Of a stretch of 64,000 nucleotides of DNA, positions 16,141 to 28,339 are shown in pieces (position 1 is the first letter of the stretch; each line of letters opens with the position of its first letter). The notes beneath the pieces are model-generated. The model was not told the DNA's origin. It saw nothing but the letters and a program-made list of their open reading frames with translations, and made no database searches. The position numbers and the translations under genes are program-made. This DNA is from Pseudactinotalea sp. HY158 (GTDB lineage Bacteria; Actinomycetota; Actinomycetes; Actinomycetales; Beutenbergiaceae), in NCBI RefSeq assembly GCF_009660225.1, contig NZ_CP045920.1, positions 2,988,079 to 3,052,078 of the forward strand, given 5' to 3'.

Positions 16141-17163
16141 CTCAGCCTGACACGTAGGGCGCTGCGCGAGCGCCGCCCGAACGAGTTCCACAACGTCGTC
16201 GGGCCGGGTGCGCACGTCGGTGGCGGGGATCCTCAGCACCTGCCAGCCGAGCCGAATGAGCATTCGGTCGCGTTCGCGATCACGCGCCTGCGCTGCCGGG
16301 TCCGCGTGATAGGCGGCCCCGTCGATCTCGACATCCAGCTTGAGCGGCACGTGCGCGAAATCGAGGATTGCGTGCCCGCCCTCGTCGCCCCACACCTCAT
16401 ATCGCCTGATGAAGGACATCCCGGCGCGACGAAAGAGCCGTCCGGCCTCCGCCTCCCGACCCGAATCGGATTCCCGATCGAAGACCTCGATCTCGCGCCT
16501 CATCGGGCTGAATCCGGGCACGTGTCTGGGCTCGGAGAGGCCGTCGTACAAGGCATTCAGTGTGACGATCTTCTTGAAGATGCCATCGTGCAGGACTGCC
16601 TGCAGGTCACGGCTGCTCAACGTCGCGGCCAGGTCGACGAGAGTGCGGACCGGATCGGCCACGACCAGCCCCGTCGATGTGCGGCGCGGCTCGGCCGGGA
16701 GCCGGGTGCGATGGATCTTCAATCCCGTCTGTGCGCGGACGCGCGTGGAATGCGGCAGCGTGACATGGATGGTCGCAGAGTACGGGCGATAGATGAGGCC
16801 GAGTTCGTAGGCCGCCGTGTCGTGACTCAGATACGCGTTCGGTCCGCAATACAGGAGCGCCGCGACACATCGACATAGCCGGGTCCGACGGGTGCCGGCG
16901 AGGCAGTAGACACCCGAATACACGCGCACCCAGAGCCCGAGCGCCAGCCGGTGCCGGATGTGTTCGTCGGTGAGGCCGGTGGCGAGCACCTGCCCACGGG
17001 CGATGAGTCCGTGCTGGGTGCGAAACAGGCCCGCCGCGTCCGCCTCGCTCTGCCGGCGGCGGGCTCGAGCCGGAGGCGACGGGGGTGGCGGTTCGCCGTG
17101 AGGGCTCGCGGCGTCCAAGGCATCCTCGAACGGGGCGGTCTTGAGATTCCTGGGTGTGGTCAT
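16105..17163 (-). CDS. AbiEi-antitoxin / DUF559-type protein next to IS3
   Basis: This 352-aa protein resembles actinobacterial proteins annotated as type IV toxin-antitoxin AbiEi family or DUF559 proteins. It has an N-terminal HTH-like part (GLFRTQHGLIARGQVLATGLTDEHIRHRLALGLWVRV...GVYCLAG), a middle part (HVTLPHSTRVR...IHRTRLP...VVADPVRTLVDLAATLSSRDLQAVLHDG), and a C-terminal Vsr-like nuclease fold (KLDVEIDGAAYH...RDRERDRMLIRLGWQVLRIPATDV). ATG 17163 is the likeliest start, although no binding site precedes it. The final residues (about RPGPHSKYDS) seem to come from the IS3 end. No partner toxin gene is adjacent. Confidence 0.7.
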   Translation of the reverse strand: MTTPRNLKTAPFEDALDAASPHGEPPPPSPPARARRRQSEADAAGLFRTQHGLIARGQVLATGLTDEHIRHRLALGLWVRVYSGVYCLAGTRRTRLCRCVAALLYCGPNAYLSHDTAAYELGLIYRPYSATIHVTLPHSTRVRAQTGLKIHRTRLPAEPRRTSTGLVVADPVRTLVDLAATLSSRDLQAVLHDGIFKKIVTLNALYDGLSEPRHVPGFSPMRREIEVFDRESDSGREAEAGRLFRRAGMSFIRRYEVWGDEGGHAILDFAHVPLKLDVEIDGAAYHADPAAQARDRERDRMLIRLGWQVLRIPATDVRTRPDDVVELVRAALAQRPTCQAELRPGPHSKYDS

Positions 17164-17373
17164 GACACCAGGAGGCAACGCGAGGCGATGACCGCGCACG
17201 TGATGAGGGCGGAGCTGTGGACAGCGATGCATCACGGTGCAGTCTGGGCACAGAGGAGTTGCAGCAGCCGCCCGGTACCCCGCCAGTGCCGGGCCGCGGC
17301 ACCACGACTGCGGGGAACATCGCCGGGGCACGGCACCAACGAATTTCCCCGCACAGGCGGTGAGAACGGCGAA

Positions 17374-17412
17374 GCCCCACCGGGCGCGCCTTGTGAGCAC
17401 GCCCGGTGGGGC
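17374..17412 (-). terminator. Hairpin terminator after the GH92 gene
   Basis: GCCCCACCGGGC (17374-17385) pairs perfectly with GCCCGGTGGGGC (17401-17412) across a 15-base loop, 22 bases past the GH92 stop codon. The rest of 17164-17433 shows nothing further. Confidence 0.7.
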
Positions 17413-17433
17413 CGGGGTTCGTCGGACCGGCGA

Positions 17434-20400
17434 TCAGGCCGACTGGCGACGCCGGAGCACGAGTCCGCCCGCGGCGAGCAGGAGGGCCGCGACGATCCAC
17501 GCCGTCACCGTGATACCGGTGTCGGGCAGCTCGTCGAGGCCATCCTGGTCACCCGTCGGGGTGTCCGTCGGGGCGTCCGTCGGGGTGTCCGTCGGCTCGT
17601 CGGTCGGCTCATCCGTCGGCTCCGGCGTGGGGCCCGGTGCCGGCGTGACCTCGAGTGCGACCGGCTCGGAGGCGGACGGCTCGAGGAACGTCGGGTCGGA
17701 CGGCACGAATGCCGCCGTCACCGAGACCGTCGAGGCCGGCGTCTCCGCGGGCACCGTCAAGGGGATCTCGATCGTGCCGGTCTCGGCCCCGATCGGGGCC
17801 TCCGCAACGACCGTGCCGTCGACGCGGAGTTCGATGGTTCCCTGCGGAACGGTCAGATCGGCGGAGTCGACCGTGACGGTTGCCGTGGCCGATGCGCCGG
17901 CCTTGATCGTGGTCGCGGACAGCTCGAGGCCCGTGGTCGTGGCGGCCGCATCGCTCGGGTGGACATCGGCGGCCCAGGTCGTGGGCGTCGAGCTCAGCCC
18001 GAACGAGATCTCACTCGCGTTCGCGAGGGTCTCGGCCTTCATCCAGCTGCGGCCGTAGGCGTTGCCGTCCACGGTCATCGTCTCGATGAAGGGGGCGGCG
18101 GCCGGATCGGAATCGGTCGTGATCCGCACCGGCTTCCCGTCGAGCCACACCGTGGCGGCGGGGAACATCGGCGACGAGATCGCCAGCCCGGCCTCGGAGG
18201 GAACGACCGGGAAGAGGCCGAGCGAGGCGAACACGTACCAGGCCGACTGCACCCCGAGGTCGTCGTTGCCGGGCATGCCGTCCCGGTCGGTGCCGAACGC
18301 GGTGGTCCGCAGCTGGCTGATCACGTACTGCGTGCCCGCCGGCTTTCCGGCCCAGTTGTAGGCCCAGGGCGCCTGGTAGCTCGGCTCGTTTCCCATGTAG
18401 AACGTGTCGGCGTCCTGACCGCCGTTGAGCTCGGCCAGCGTCGGGGTCGCGGTCAGCTCGTCGTCCATGGAGAACAGCGCGTCGAGTCGGTCGATCGCCG
18501 CCTCGTTCCCGCCGATGCCCTCGATCAGGCCGTCCCAGGCGTGCGCGAAGGACCAGAAGTAGTTCGGCTCCGTGGACTCGTGGAAGGTTCCCGTGCCGAA
18601 TTCGCCCGGGACGCCGGGCTCAGTCGGTGCCACGCGCGAGCGCAGCGTGTCCGTCTCGGGGTCGAGGATGGTCGTCCACCAGCCGGCGCGGTCGTAGAGC
18701 ACGTCGACCTGGTCGTCCGTGATCGTGACGTCGTCGGCGACGACGTCACGCACCGCCGCGAGGAACTCGGCGGCCGCGTAGTCGCTGTTGTAGCGCTCGA
18801 TGTTCGCGCTCGTCCAGTCGCCCTCGGGGTAGTAGCCGGTCTCGAGGTAGTCGGCCATCCCCGCGAAGCTCGCGTTGCCGTTGCAGGCGCTCGTCTCGTC
18901 GAACGAGGACTGGCTGACGAACCGGGCCGCGGCGGCCAGGTCGAAGTCGCGTGCGCCGAACGCGTACGTGGCGGCGATCACCGGGAGAGCGTTGTCGCCG
19001 GACATGGGCGTCGAGTCGTCGCTCGCGTCCACCCAGTGCGGCAGCGCGCCGCACTGCAGGCCGTCGACGATCGTGGACTGCGCCACGTCGCTCGCCACGT
19101 CCGGCGCGAGGAGCGCGAGCAGCTGGGCCTGGGTGCGGTAGGTGTCCCAGAACGACAGGCTCGAGTAATGGGTGTCGTAGCCGCCGGTCTCGCCGTTCGC
19201 CTTGGTGTAGTCGTAGTCGGAGACGTTCACGGTCTCGCGCTCCTGCACGTAGCCTCCGCGGTCGGGCTCGCCGCTCAGCAGCTCGGGGGCCTCCATGCTG
19301 CGGAACTCGCCGTTCACATCGGAGTAGACCGTCGGCGAGCCGAGGGCCCGGTACAGCGAGGTGTAGAACTTCACGAGCTCATCCCGCTGCTCTTCGGTCA
19401 GCGCGTCCGGATCGGCGGCACGGTCGACCTGCACGGTGTTGAGGCGCTCGTTCCACAGGTCGTCGGCCTGCGCACGCACCTGATCGAGGGTGGCGGTGGG
19501 CGCCTCGGCCGCGAGGTTCTCCTCGGCGTTGGCGATGGAGACCGAGGAGATGCCCACGCGCAGCGTGAGCGTGGGGTCGTCGGCCGGAACGTCGTACTGG
19601 AGCACGGTCGAGCCGTCGACCACGGTGTTGACCGTGGACTCCGCACCCTCCGTGTCGTCGGTGTCGTCCTGAGCCTCGAGCGTGCGGTCGAGCTCGGCGT
19701 AGAAGTAGACGTTCGAGTTGTACGGGGTGCCCCACGGGGTGCAGAAGGCCGGGGCGACCGTCTTGCCGGTGAGCACCGTTCCGTCCTCGGACACCTCGAG
19801 CGAGACGTTCTCGGGCGAGATCTTTCCGGCGTCGTTGCGCGCGTTCGAGTTGGCGTTGAGGCGGGTGTCGAGCGAGAAGTACGCGGAGTCGGCGTCCGGG
19901 TAGGTGAAGGTGGCGACCCCGGTGCGGGTCGTGGCACCGAGCTCGACCTCCACGCCGCTGTCGAGCGTGACGGAGTAGGCGCCCGGAGCGGCGGACTCGT
20001 TCGCGGTCTGGAACTCGGCAGCCTGCTGCGGAGCGCCGGCGGCGTTCGTGACCGAGGTGGCGTCGGTGCGCGGCAGCATGCCGACGACGCCCTGGCCCGG
20101 GCAGCCGGGCCCGTTGATGTGGGTGAGGCTGAAGAAGTTGATCCGCCCGGAGGTGGCGCTTGCCGGCAGGATGTAGCCGCCCGACCCGTTGTAGTTGCTC
20201 CGGGACATGTCCGGGCCGAAGGTGACCATACCGAACGGGACCTTGGCCCCGGGGCTCACGTTGCCGGCGTAGCCGCTGGTCGAGGAGACCGCGGTGCCGA
20301 TGTGCGGGTCGACGTACTGGGTGAGGTCGAGCGGTTCCCCGGCCTCCCAGTCGGCGCCCGGTTCGGCCGTCGCGGGGGCGACGGCGGCGGTCGCCACGAG

Positions 20401-20499
20401 CGCGAGCGTCGCGCCCGTGCCCAGGACCCGCCCGCGCCACACCGACCCGGATGTCGGCCGCCTGCGGCCGATGGGTCGACTAGTACTACGAATCGACAT
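17434..20499 (-). CDS. Cell-wall-anchored GH92 alpha-mannosidase
   Basis: The 1021-aa protein is a secreted, sortase-anchored exo-alpha-mannosidase of family GH92, a calcium-dependent family acting on N-glycans and other mannosides. Residues 1 to about 45 are a signal peptide. The N-terminal GH92 domain starts DLTQYVDPHIGTAVSSTSGYAGNVSPGAKVPFGMVTFGPD; the catalytic barrel shows SFWDTYRTQAQLLALL, YFWSFAHAWDGLIEGIGG, EPSYQAPWAYNWAGKP and GNDDLGVQSAWYVFASLGLFPV. An Ig-like domain (about 830-945) follows, then a linker of TDEP/TDTPTDAP repeats, LPDTG at about 991-995, a hydrophobic segment and RRRQSA. A LacI-type palindrome precedes it. Confidence 0.93.
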   Translation of the reverse strand: MSIRSTSRPIGRRRPTSGSVWRGRVLGTGATLALVATAAVAPATAEPGADWEAGEPLDLTQYVDPHIGTAVSSTSGYAGNVSPGAKVPFGMVTFGPDMSRSNYNGSGGYILPASATSGRINFFSLTHINGPGCPGQGVVGMLPRTDATSVTNAAGAPQQAAEFQTANESAAPGAYSVTLDSGVEVELGATTRTGVATFTYPDADSAYFSLDTRLNANSNARNDAGKISPENVSLEVSEDGTVLTGKTVAPAFCTPWGTPYNSNVYFYAELDRTLEAQDDTDDTEGAESTVNTVVDGSTVLQYDVPADDPTLTLRVGISSVSIANAEENLAAEAPTATLDQVRAQADDLWNERLNTVQVDRAADPDALTEEQRDELVKFYTSLYRALGSPTVYSDVNGEFRSMEAPELLSGEPDRGGYVQERETVNVSDYDYTKANGETGGYDTHYSSLSFWDTYRTQAQLLALLAPDVASDVAQSTIVDGLQCGALPHWVDASDDSTPMSGDNALPVIAATYAFGARDFDLAAAARFVSQSSFDETSACNGNASFAGMADYLETGYYPEGDWTSANIERYNSDYAAAEFLAAVRDVVADDVTITDDQVDVLYDRAGWWTTILDPETDTLRSRVAPTEPGVPGEFGTGTFHESTEPNYFWSFAHAWDGLIEGIGGNEAAIDRLDALFSMDDELTATPTLAELNGGQDADTFYMGNEPSYQAPWAYNWAGKPAGTQYVISQLRTTAFGTDRDGMPGNDDLGVQSAWYVFASLGLFPVVPSEAGLAISSPMFPAATVWLDGKPVRITTDSDPAAAPFIETMTVDGNAYGRSWMKAETLANASEISFGLSSTPTTWAADVHPSDAAATTTGLELSATTIKAGASATATVTVDSADLTVPQGTIELRVDGTVVAEAPIGAETGTIEIPLTVPAETPASTVSVTAAFVPSDPTFLEPSASEPVALEVTPAPGPTPEPTDEPTDEPTDTPTDAPTDTPTGDQDGLDELPDTGITVTAWIVAALLLAAGGLVLRRRQSA

Positions 20500-20540
20500 A
20501 CTCGGAAGCTCCTTTGATCAGGTCTGTTCCACATCGACAC

Positions 20541-20556
20541 CTGACATCGATGTCAG
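20541..20556. promoter_or_regulatory. LacI-type operator upstream of the GH92 gene
   Basis: CTGACATCGATGTCAG is a perfect 16-base palindrome with the central CG and TGNNANCGNTNNCA pattern of LacI-family operators. It lies 42 bases above the GH92 start and suggests sugar-responsive repression. No lacI-type gene is in the window. Confidence 0.55.
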
Positions 20557-20598
20557 ACGATGCTACCCGAGCACCGGCACCGCGACGACCACGCGCGA

Positions 20599-20632
20599 AC
20601 GGCGGGACCCACCCGAAGGTGAGCCCCGCCGT
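20599..20632 (-). terminator. Hairpin terminator after mdh
   Basis: ACGGCGGG (20599-20606) pairs with CCCGCCGT (20625-20632); an inner CACC/GGTG extends the stem. It lies 37 bases after the mdh stop, separating mdh from the GH92 gene. Confidence 0.65.
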
Positions 20633-20669
20633 CCATACGCCTGCGGGCGAGGCCCGCAACCGGCTCGAC

Positions 20670-21662
<993 letters not shown>

Positions 21663-21765
21663 CTATCGACGAGTGCATGGGCCGGGAGTGACGGCGGTCG
21701 CCCGGGAGGTGCGGTCACCCACGATTGCATCACACGGCCGGACCCGGTAGTCCCGCGTGAGATAT

Positions 21766-21777
21766 CTTGATGTCAAG
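21766..21777. promoter_or_regulatory. Inverted repeat CTTGA-TG-TCAAG upstream of icd
   Basis: Perfect 5-bp arms with a 2-bp centre lie 31-42 bases above the icd start. A site with the same arms (CTTGA-AC-TCAAG, 41754-41765) lies at a similar distance above the acyltransferase gene. A shared regulator is possible but unproven. Confidence 0.35.
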
Positions 21778-21807
21778 CAATCCTATAGCCGACCACCAGG
21801 AGTCTTC

Positions 21808-24039
<2,232 letters not shown>

Positions 24040-24049
24040 ACCGCCGACC

Positions 24050-24095
24050 GGTGGATGCGGCCCCTCATTCGGCCTCTCCAGGGGCCGTATCCACC
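24050..24095. terminator. Strong bidirectional hairpin between icd and the DUF3017 gene
   Basis: GGTGGATGCGGCCCCT (24050-24065) pairs with AGGGGCCGTATCCACC (24080-24095) with one mismatch. It sits between the convergent ends of icd and the DUF3017 gene. Confidence 0.8.
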
Positions 24096-24114
24096 ATTCG
24101 GGGCCGAACGCGCC

Positions 24115-24390
24115 TCAGACGTTGTCGGCGGTGAGCCCGAGCACGAGGATCGCGACGCCGATCCCGGCGAGCAGCACGACGTCGAACGAGCGCGACCGGG
24201 AGGCGATCCGGTCCGCCCACGACGTACACGCCCGCACCGCGGCGAGCACGAGCAGCTCCGCGCCGAGGATCGAGATGCCGGTCCGCGCCCCGAGCGTGAA
24301 CGAGGCGGCGATCATCACGACCACGCCCGCGACCGCGAGCCACAGGACGGCCGTCCGGCCGCGCGCGAGGGTGACGGGGTCGGTGCTCAT
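24115..24390 (-). CDS. DUF3017 family membrane protein
   Basis: The 91-aa protein has three hydrophobic segments (AVLWLAVAGVVVMIAAS, GISILGAELLVLAAVRA, FDVVLLAGIGVAILVLGL) separated by short charged loops. Size and pattern match DUF3017, actinobacterial membrane proteins often encoded near folD or purH; purH lies about 2.3 kb away. ATG 24390 gives MSTDPVTLARGR; the preceding GTG (24393) is an alternative, and a TATCCT box lies just upstream. Function unknown. Confidence 0.7.
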   Translation of the reverse strand: MSTDPVTLARGRTAVLWLAVAGVVVMIAASFTLGARTGISILGAELLVLAAVRACTSWADRIASRSRSFDVVLLAGIGVAILVLGLTADNV

Positions 24391-24502
24391 CACGGGCCAG
24401 GATACCGCCGGTGTCGACGCCCTGGTCCAGCATGGCGCGCACACACCGGTCGCCACAGAACGAGGAGTGACACGATGGGCGACCTGAGAAGGGAGACGGA
24501 CG

Positions 24503-24679
24503 ATGTGGCACTCGAGTAGGACGCCTCAGCTGGGTCGGCATGTGCCCGCGGCCCTGGTCACGGCGCTCTTGCGCATCGGCGCCACGTGGCGCATCCCACT
24601 CGCCGGTCGAGATCTCCGGGCCATCCTCCCCGCAGCGCCGGCCGCGGATGCGTCGACCATTCCCGCGTGCGGTTCATGA
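24503..24679 (+). CDS. Small 58-aa ORF coupled to the next gene
   Basis: ATG 24503 has GGGAG (24491-24495) seven bases upstream. The frame reads MWHSSRTPQLGRHVPAALVT..., is Ala/Arg-rich, and ends TGA at 24677-24679, overlapping the ATG of the next gene by ATGA. That overlap supports translational coupling. A still shorter frame (24475-24519, MGDLRRETDDVALE) with its own GAGGAG overlaps the start. No homology recognised; real but unproven. Confidence 0.45.
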   Translation: MWHSSRTPQLGRHVPAALVTALLRIGATWRIPLAGRDLRAILPAAPAADASTIPACGS

Positions 24680-25386
24680 CCGATGCGCATCGCGGAGTCC
24701 TCGGGCTCCGGGTTCGCGCCCGGGGGCGCCTCGCGCCCGGTTCCGGCACGCGCCCGTTACACGAGCCGTTCGTCGGCAACCGCAGCATCCGGCTCGCCGG
24801 CGACCTGCCGGCCTCGGCCGCGGAGCTGCCGGTGCAGGTGTCGGCCCGCCTCACACCGGACGGCCTCGTGGCCACGGCGGTCCGCCCCTGCGATCCCGCC
24901 GAACTGGCCGATCCGCACCCGGCGAACGTCCTGCGCGGGCTGCGCCGCCGGATCGACCCCGGCCTCGTGTCACCGGGCGCCGATCCCACGTCACCGCGAC
25001 TGACCGCCGCCCTCGACGAGTTGCTCGCCGCCGGCCGGATCCGCGACCGCACGCGCATCAGCCTCGCCCGCGGGGTGCGGGTGCTGGTCGTGGTGGTGAC
25101 CGGGGGCGGCGTTCGGGAGGAGCTCGAGCGGGTCGACCCGCTCGGGGTGAGCGCCGTCGTCCTCACTCCCGCGCGCTGGAGCGGGGACGAGGAGGTCGAG
25201 GCGCGCGCGCTGCTCGACCTCATCCCCGAGCCGGACGTCGTCGCGAGCGGCAGGGGAATCACCGCTCACGGCGATGTGGGCCTGCTCCTGCGCACTGTTC
25301 ACGCCCCGACCGAGCCGATCTCCGCGGCGCTCGCGCGGCTGCCGGCCGGGCTCGTGACGCTCACCAACTGGATCGAGCCGGACTAG
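24676..25386 (+). CDS. Hypothetical protein
   Basis: This 236-aa protein was not recognised. It starts MTDAHRGVLGLRVRARGRLA and has a first half with a beta-rich look (LPVQVSARLTPDGLVATAVRP). A later half has alternating hydrophobic strands (VRVLVVVVTGGGVREELER, GVSAVVLTPARW, LLDLIPEPDVVASGRG). No signal peptide or membrane segment is evident. The start is chosen because its ATG overlaps the stop of the small upstream ORF. Its own stop TAG forms part of the -10 box of the following oxidoreductase gene. Confidence 0.6.
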   Translation: MTDAHRGVLGLRVRARGRLAPGSGTRPLHEPFVGNRSIRLAGDLPASAAELPVQVSARLTPDGLVATAVRPCDPAELADPHPANVLRGLRRRIDPGLVSPGADPTSPRLTAALDELLAAGRIRDRTRISLARGVRVLVVVVTGGGVREELERVDPLGVSAVVLTPARWSGDEEVEARALLDLIPEPDVVASGRGITAHGDVGLLLRTVHAPTEPISAALARLPAGLVTLTNWIEPD

Positions 25387-25389
25387 GTT
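25384..25389 (+). promoter_or_regulatory. -10 box TAGGTT, leaderless oxidoreductase promoter
   Basis: TAGGTT is six bases before GTG 25396, and its TAG is also the stop codon of the preceding gene. The intervening GGAGGA is too close to the start to work as a normal ribosome binding site. Confidence 0.45.
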
Positions 25390-25395
25390 GGAGGA

Positions 25396-26664
25396 GTGAA
25401 TCGGATTGTGATCGTCGGCGCCGGCCTCGCGGGACTGCGCACCGCAACGGAACTACGGGAGCGCGGATACGACGGCGAGGTGGTCGTGATCGGCGACGAA
25501 CCGCATCCGCCGTACGATCGCCCGCCCTTGTCCTCCGAGCTGCTCACCCGCGCCGAGCCGCTCTGGCTCGCCGACGACCTGGGCACCGCCTTGGCCGACG
25601 TGGCCGATCGGGTGATCACCGGCCGCGCCGCCCGCCTCGAGCCGGGGGCCGAGTCGGTCGTGATCATGGACGACGGCGCTCGCCTCGAGGCGAGTGCGGT
25701 CGTGCTGGCCATGGGGTCGGCGCCGGTTCGTCGCTGGCCCGAGCCGCTCACGCTGCACACGCTCGAGGACGCGGCGCTGCTGCGCGCGGCACTCGCCGCC
25801 CCGGCGCGCCTCGCGATCATCGGCGCCGGCTGGATCGGATCGGAGGTCGCCGGGCAGGCGGCCGCGGCGGGCCACGAGGTCACGGTGTTCGAGGCCGGGC
25901 CGGCGCCGCTGGCCGACCACATCGGCGTCCGCGCCGGGGACTACACCCGGGCCTGGCACGAGGCCGCCGAGGTGGACCTGCGCACCGACACCCCCGTGCA
26001 CGCAGTCGACCCGGCGGGCGGCACGGGCGCCGGCCTGCGCGCGATCGTGCGCACCGGGGACGGCGACATCGAGGCCGATGCGGTGCTCGCCGCGACCGGG
26101 GTGCGACCGAATACCGACTGGCTCGCCGGCTCCGGGATTCCGGTGACCGAGCGCGGTTTCGTGCCGGTCACCGTCGACGGCCGGGTGTCCCCGCGCGACG
26201 CAACGGTCGAGGCCACCGGCGCGGATACGCCGCGGGTCTGGGCGGTGGGCGACGTCGCGCTCCGCGACCACCCCCGGCACGGCCCGCTCGCCGGCGGCCA
26301 CTGGTTCTCGGCGCTGCGCGATCCGGCCGGTGTGGCCGCGGGGATCCTCGGCCCGGAGCGCGCGGAGCCCGCGCCGAACCTGCTGGCCCCGGAGGTGTTC
26401 TCGGACCAGTTCGGCCACCACCTCGAGCGGATCGGGGACCTCGCGGGGCCAGGCGGCACCGAGGTGCTGCGCGGGGATCCGGGCGCCGGCTGGACGCTGC
26501 TGCAGATCCGCGAGAACCGGCTCGTGGGCGCGATCGTGGCCGACTCCCCCCGGGACACCTCGGCGGTGCGCAAGGCGTTCCAGCGCGCCGGCGAGGACTA
26601 CCCGAGAATCGACCTGGACCTGGCCACCGACCCGGCCGTCCAGCTCCGCAAGGCCCTGACGTAG
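25396..26664 (+). CDS. FAD-dependent NAD(P)H oxidoreductase (ferredoxin-reductase type)
   Basis: The 422-aa flavoprotein resembles the ferredoxin/rubredoxin/putidaredoxin reductase group. The FAD-binding motif is IVIVGAGLAGLRTATELRERGYDGEVVVIG, with PYDRPPLSSELL. A second dinucleotide fold IIGAGWIGSEVAGQAAAAGHEVTVFEAG binds NAD(P)H. ATGVRPNTDWLAGSGI and VWAVGDVA (FAD ribityl site) follow, and the C-terminus has a reductase dimer-like domain. The electron acceptor is unknown: no ferredoxin or P450 gene is adjacent. Confidence 0.9.
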   Translation: MNRIVIVGAGLAGLRTATELRERGYDGEVVVIGDEPHPPYDRPPLSSELLTRAEPLWLADDLGTALADVADRVITGRAARLEPGAESVVIMDDGARLEASAVVLAMGSAPVRRWPEPLTLHTLEDAALLRAALAAPARLAIIGAGWIGSEVAGQAAAAGHEVTVFEAGPAPLADHIGVRAGDYTRAWHEAAEVDLRTDTPVHAVDPAGGTGAGLRAIVRTGDGDIEADAVLAATGVRPNTDWLAGSGIPVTERGFVPVTVDGRVSPRDATVEATGADTPRVWAVGDVALRDHPRHGPLAGGHWFSALRDPAGVAAGILGPERAEPAPNLLAPEVFSDQFGHHLERIGDLAGPGGTEVLRGDPGAGWTLLQIRENRLVGAIVADSPRDTSAVRKAFQRAGEDYPRIDLDLATDPAVQLRKALT

Positions 26665-26667
26665 CGA

Positions 26668-26698
26668 CCCCGAGCCACCCCGGTCGGCGGGCTCGGGG
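26668..26698. terminator. Bidirectional hairpin between oxidoreductase and purH
   Basis: CCCCGAGCC (26668-26676) pairs with GGCTCGGGG (26690-26698), between the two convergent stop codons. Confidence 0.7.
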
Positions 26699-26730
26699 CC
26701 GCTGCCGGCGTCGGCGCGCGACGCCCGGGG

Positions 26731-28299
26731 TCAGTGCGCGAAGTGACGCGTGCCGGTCAGGTACATGGTCACCCCGGCGGCCGTGGCCGCGTCGACGACC
26801 TCCTGATCGCGTACGGAGCCGCCGGGCTGGACGATCGCCCGCACCCCGGCGTCCATGAGCACCTGCGCGCCGTCGGCGAAGGGGAAGAACGCGTCGGAGG
26901 CGGCCACGGAGCCACTCGCCCGCTCCCCCGCCCGCTCGACCGCGAGCCGGCACGAGTCGACGCGGTTCACCTGCCCCATCCCCACGCCGACCGCGGCGCC
27001 GCCGGCGGCGAGCAGGATCGCGTTCGACTTGACCGACCGCACGGCCCGCCAGGCGAACGCGAGGTCGGCGAGGGTGGCCTCGTCTGCGGCCGCGCCGGCG
27101 GCGAGGGTCCAGTTCGCGGGGTCGTCCCCCGCGGCGTCGATCCGGTCGACCTGCTGGCTCAGCAGCCCGCCCGCGATCTCACGCTCGGCCACGGCCGCCC
27201 CGGCCAGCGCGGCACTGCCGGCGACCGTGAGGATGCGGATGTTCTTCTTGCGGGAGAGGATCTCGAGCGCCGCCGGCTCATAGCCGGGCGCGAGCACGAC
27301 CTCGGTGAACACGCCGGCGACCTGGTCGGCCATCTCCTCGGTCACGACGGCGTTCGCGGCGATCACGCCACCGAACGCGGAGACCGGATCGGTCGCGTGC
27401 GCCCGCGCGTGCGCCTGGGCGATCGTCTCCCCCACGGCGACCCCGCACGGGTTGGCGTGCTTGATGACGGCGACGGTCGGGGTGTCGCCGTGGTCGTGCG
27501 CGGCGCGCCAGGCGGCGTCGGCGTCGACGTAGTTGTTGTAGCTCATCTCCTTGCCGTGGAGCTGGGTCGCGCCAGCCAGTCCCCCGCCGCGGGCATCCGT
27601 GTACAGGGCCGCGCCCTGGTGCGGGTTCTCGCCGTAGCGCAGCACGCGCGAGCGCTCCCAGGTCGCACCCTTCCAGCCCGGGAAGCCGGTGCCCTCGTCG
27701 TCCGGGGCCACGACCGTGCCGAGCCACGTGGCCACGGCCACGTCGTAGGTGGCGGTGTGGCGGAACGCGTCGACGGCGAGGCCCGCCCGGTCGCGCGAGT
27801 CGAAGCCGCCGGCGGTCACCGCCGCGAGCACCGCCTCGTACCGGGTCGGGTCCACGACGACGGCCACGCTCGCGTGGTTCTTCGCCGCTGCACGCACCAT
27901 GGACGGGCCGCCGATGTCGATCTTCTCGATGCAGTCCTCGACCTCGGCGCCGGAGGCGACCGTGTCGGCGAAGGGGTAGAGGTTGACCACCACGAGGTCG
28001 AACGGGGCGACCCCGAGCTCCTCGAGCCGGCGCACGTGCTCAGGCAGGCGCCGGTCGGCGAGGATGCCGGCGTGGATCTTCGGGTGGAGGGTCTTGACCC
28101 GGCCGTCGAGGCATTCGGGGAAGCCGGTCACGTCCTCGACACCGGTGACGGGAACACCGGCCGCGGCGATGGCCTGGGCGGTCGACCCGGTGGAGACGAT
28201 CTCGACGCCGGCCTCGTGCAGGCCGGCCGCGAGTGCGGCCAGGCCGGTCTTGTCGTAGACGGAGACGAGGGCGCGGCGGATGGGTAGGCGGTCGGACAC
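26731..28299 (-). CDS. purH: AICAR transformylase / IMP cyclohydrolase
   Basis: PurH performs the last two steps to IMP: it formylates AICAR (ZMP) with 10-formyl-THF, then closes the ring. The 522-aa length is normal. The N-terminal MGS-like cyclohydrolase domain shows [26 protein letters not shown] and [10 protein letters not shown]. The AICARFT domain shows the catalytic Lys in [47 protein letters not shown] and [18 protein letters not shown] 28299 follows GGAG by eight bases and matches the family start. A ZTP riboswitch lies 41 bases above, so its own substrate ZMP is the likely signal. Confidence 0.96.
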   Translation of the reverse strand: MSDRLPIRRALVSVYDKTGLAALAAGLHEAGVEIVSTGSTAQAIAAAGVPVTGVEDVTGFPECLDGRVKTLHPKIHAGILADRRLPEHVRRLEELGVAPFDLVVVNLYPFADTVASGAEVEDCIEKIDIGGPSMVRAAAKNHASVAVVVDPTRYEAVLAAVTAGGFDSRDRAGLAVDAFRHTATYDVAVATWLGTVVAPDDEGTGFPGWKGATWERSRVLRYGENPHQGAALYTDARGGGLAGATQLHGKEMSYNNYVDADAAWRAAHDHGDTPTVAVIKHANPCGVAVGETIAQAHARAHATDPVSAFGGVIAANAVVTEEMADQVAGVFTEVVLAPGYEPAALEILSRKKNIRILTVAGSAALAGAAVAEREIAGGLLSQQVDRIDAAGDDPANWTLAAGAAADEATLADLAFAWRAVRSVKSNAILLAAGGAAVGVGMGQVNRVDSCRLAVERAGERASGSVAASDAFFPFADGAQVLMDAGVRAIVQPGGSVRDQEVVDAATAAGVTMYLTGTRHFAH

Positions 28300-28339
28300 G
28301 ACGAGACTCCAAGGATAGGTGTGGCACCGGTTCGGTGGT

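Noticed and set aside
16951-20517. A 1188-codon open frame antisense to the GH92 gene
   Set aside because: It is rich in Arg, Gly and Val with no recognisable domain, and mirrors third-position GC in the real GH92 gene. The same applies to the long antisense frames over the sialidase, pcrA, acyltransferase and guaA.
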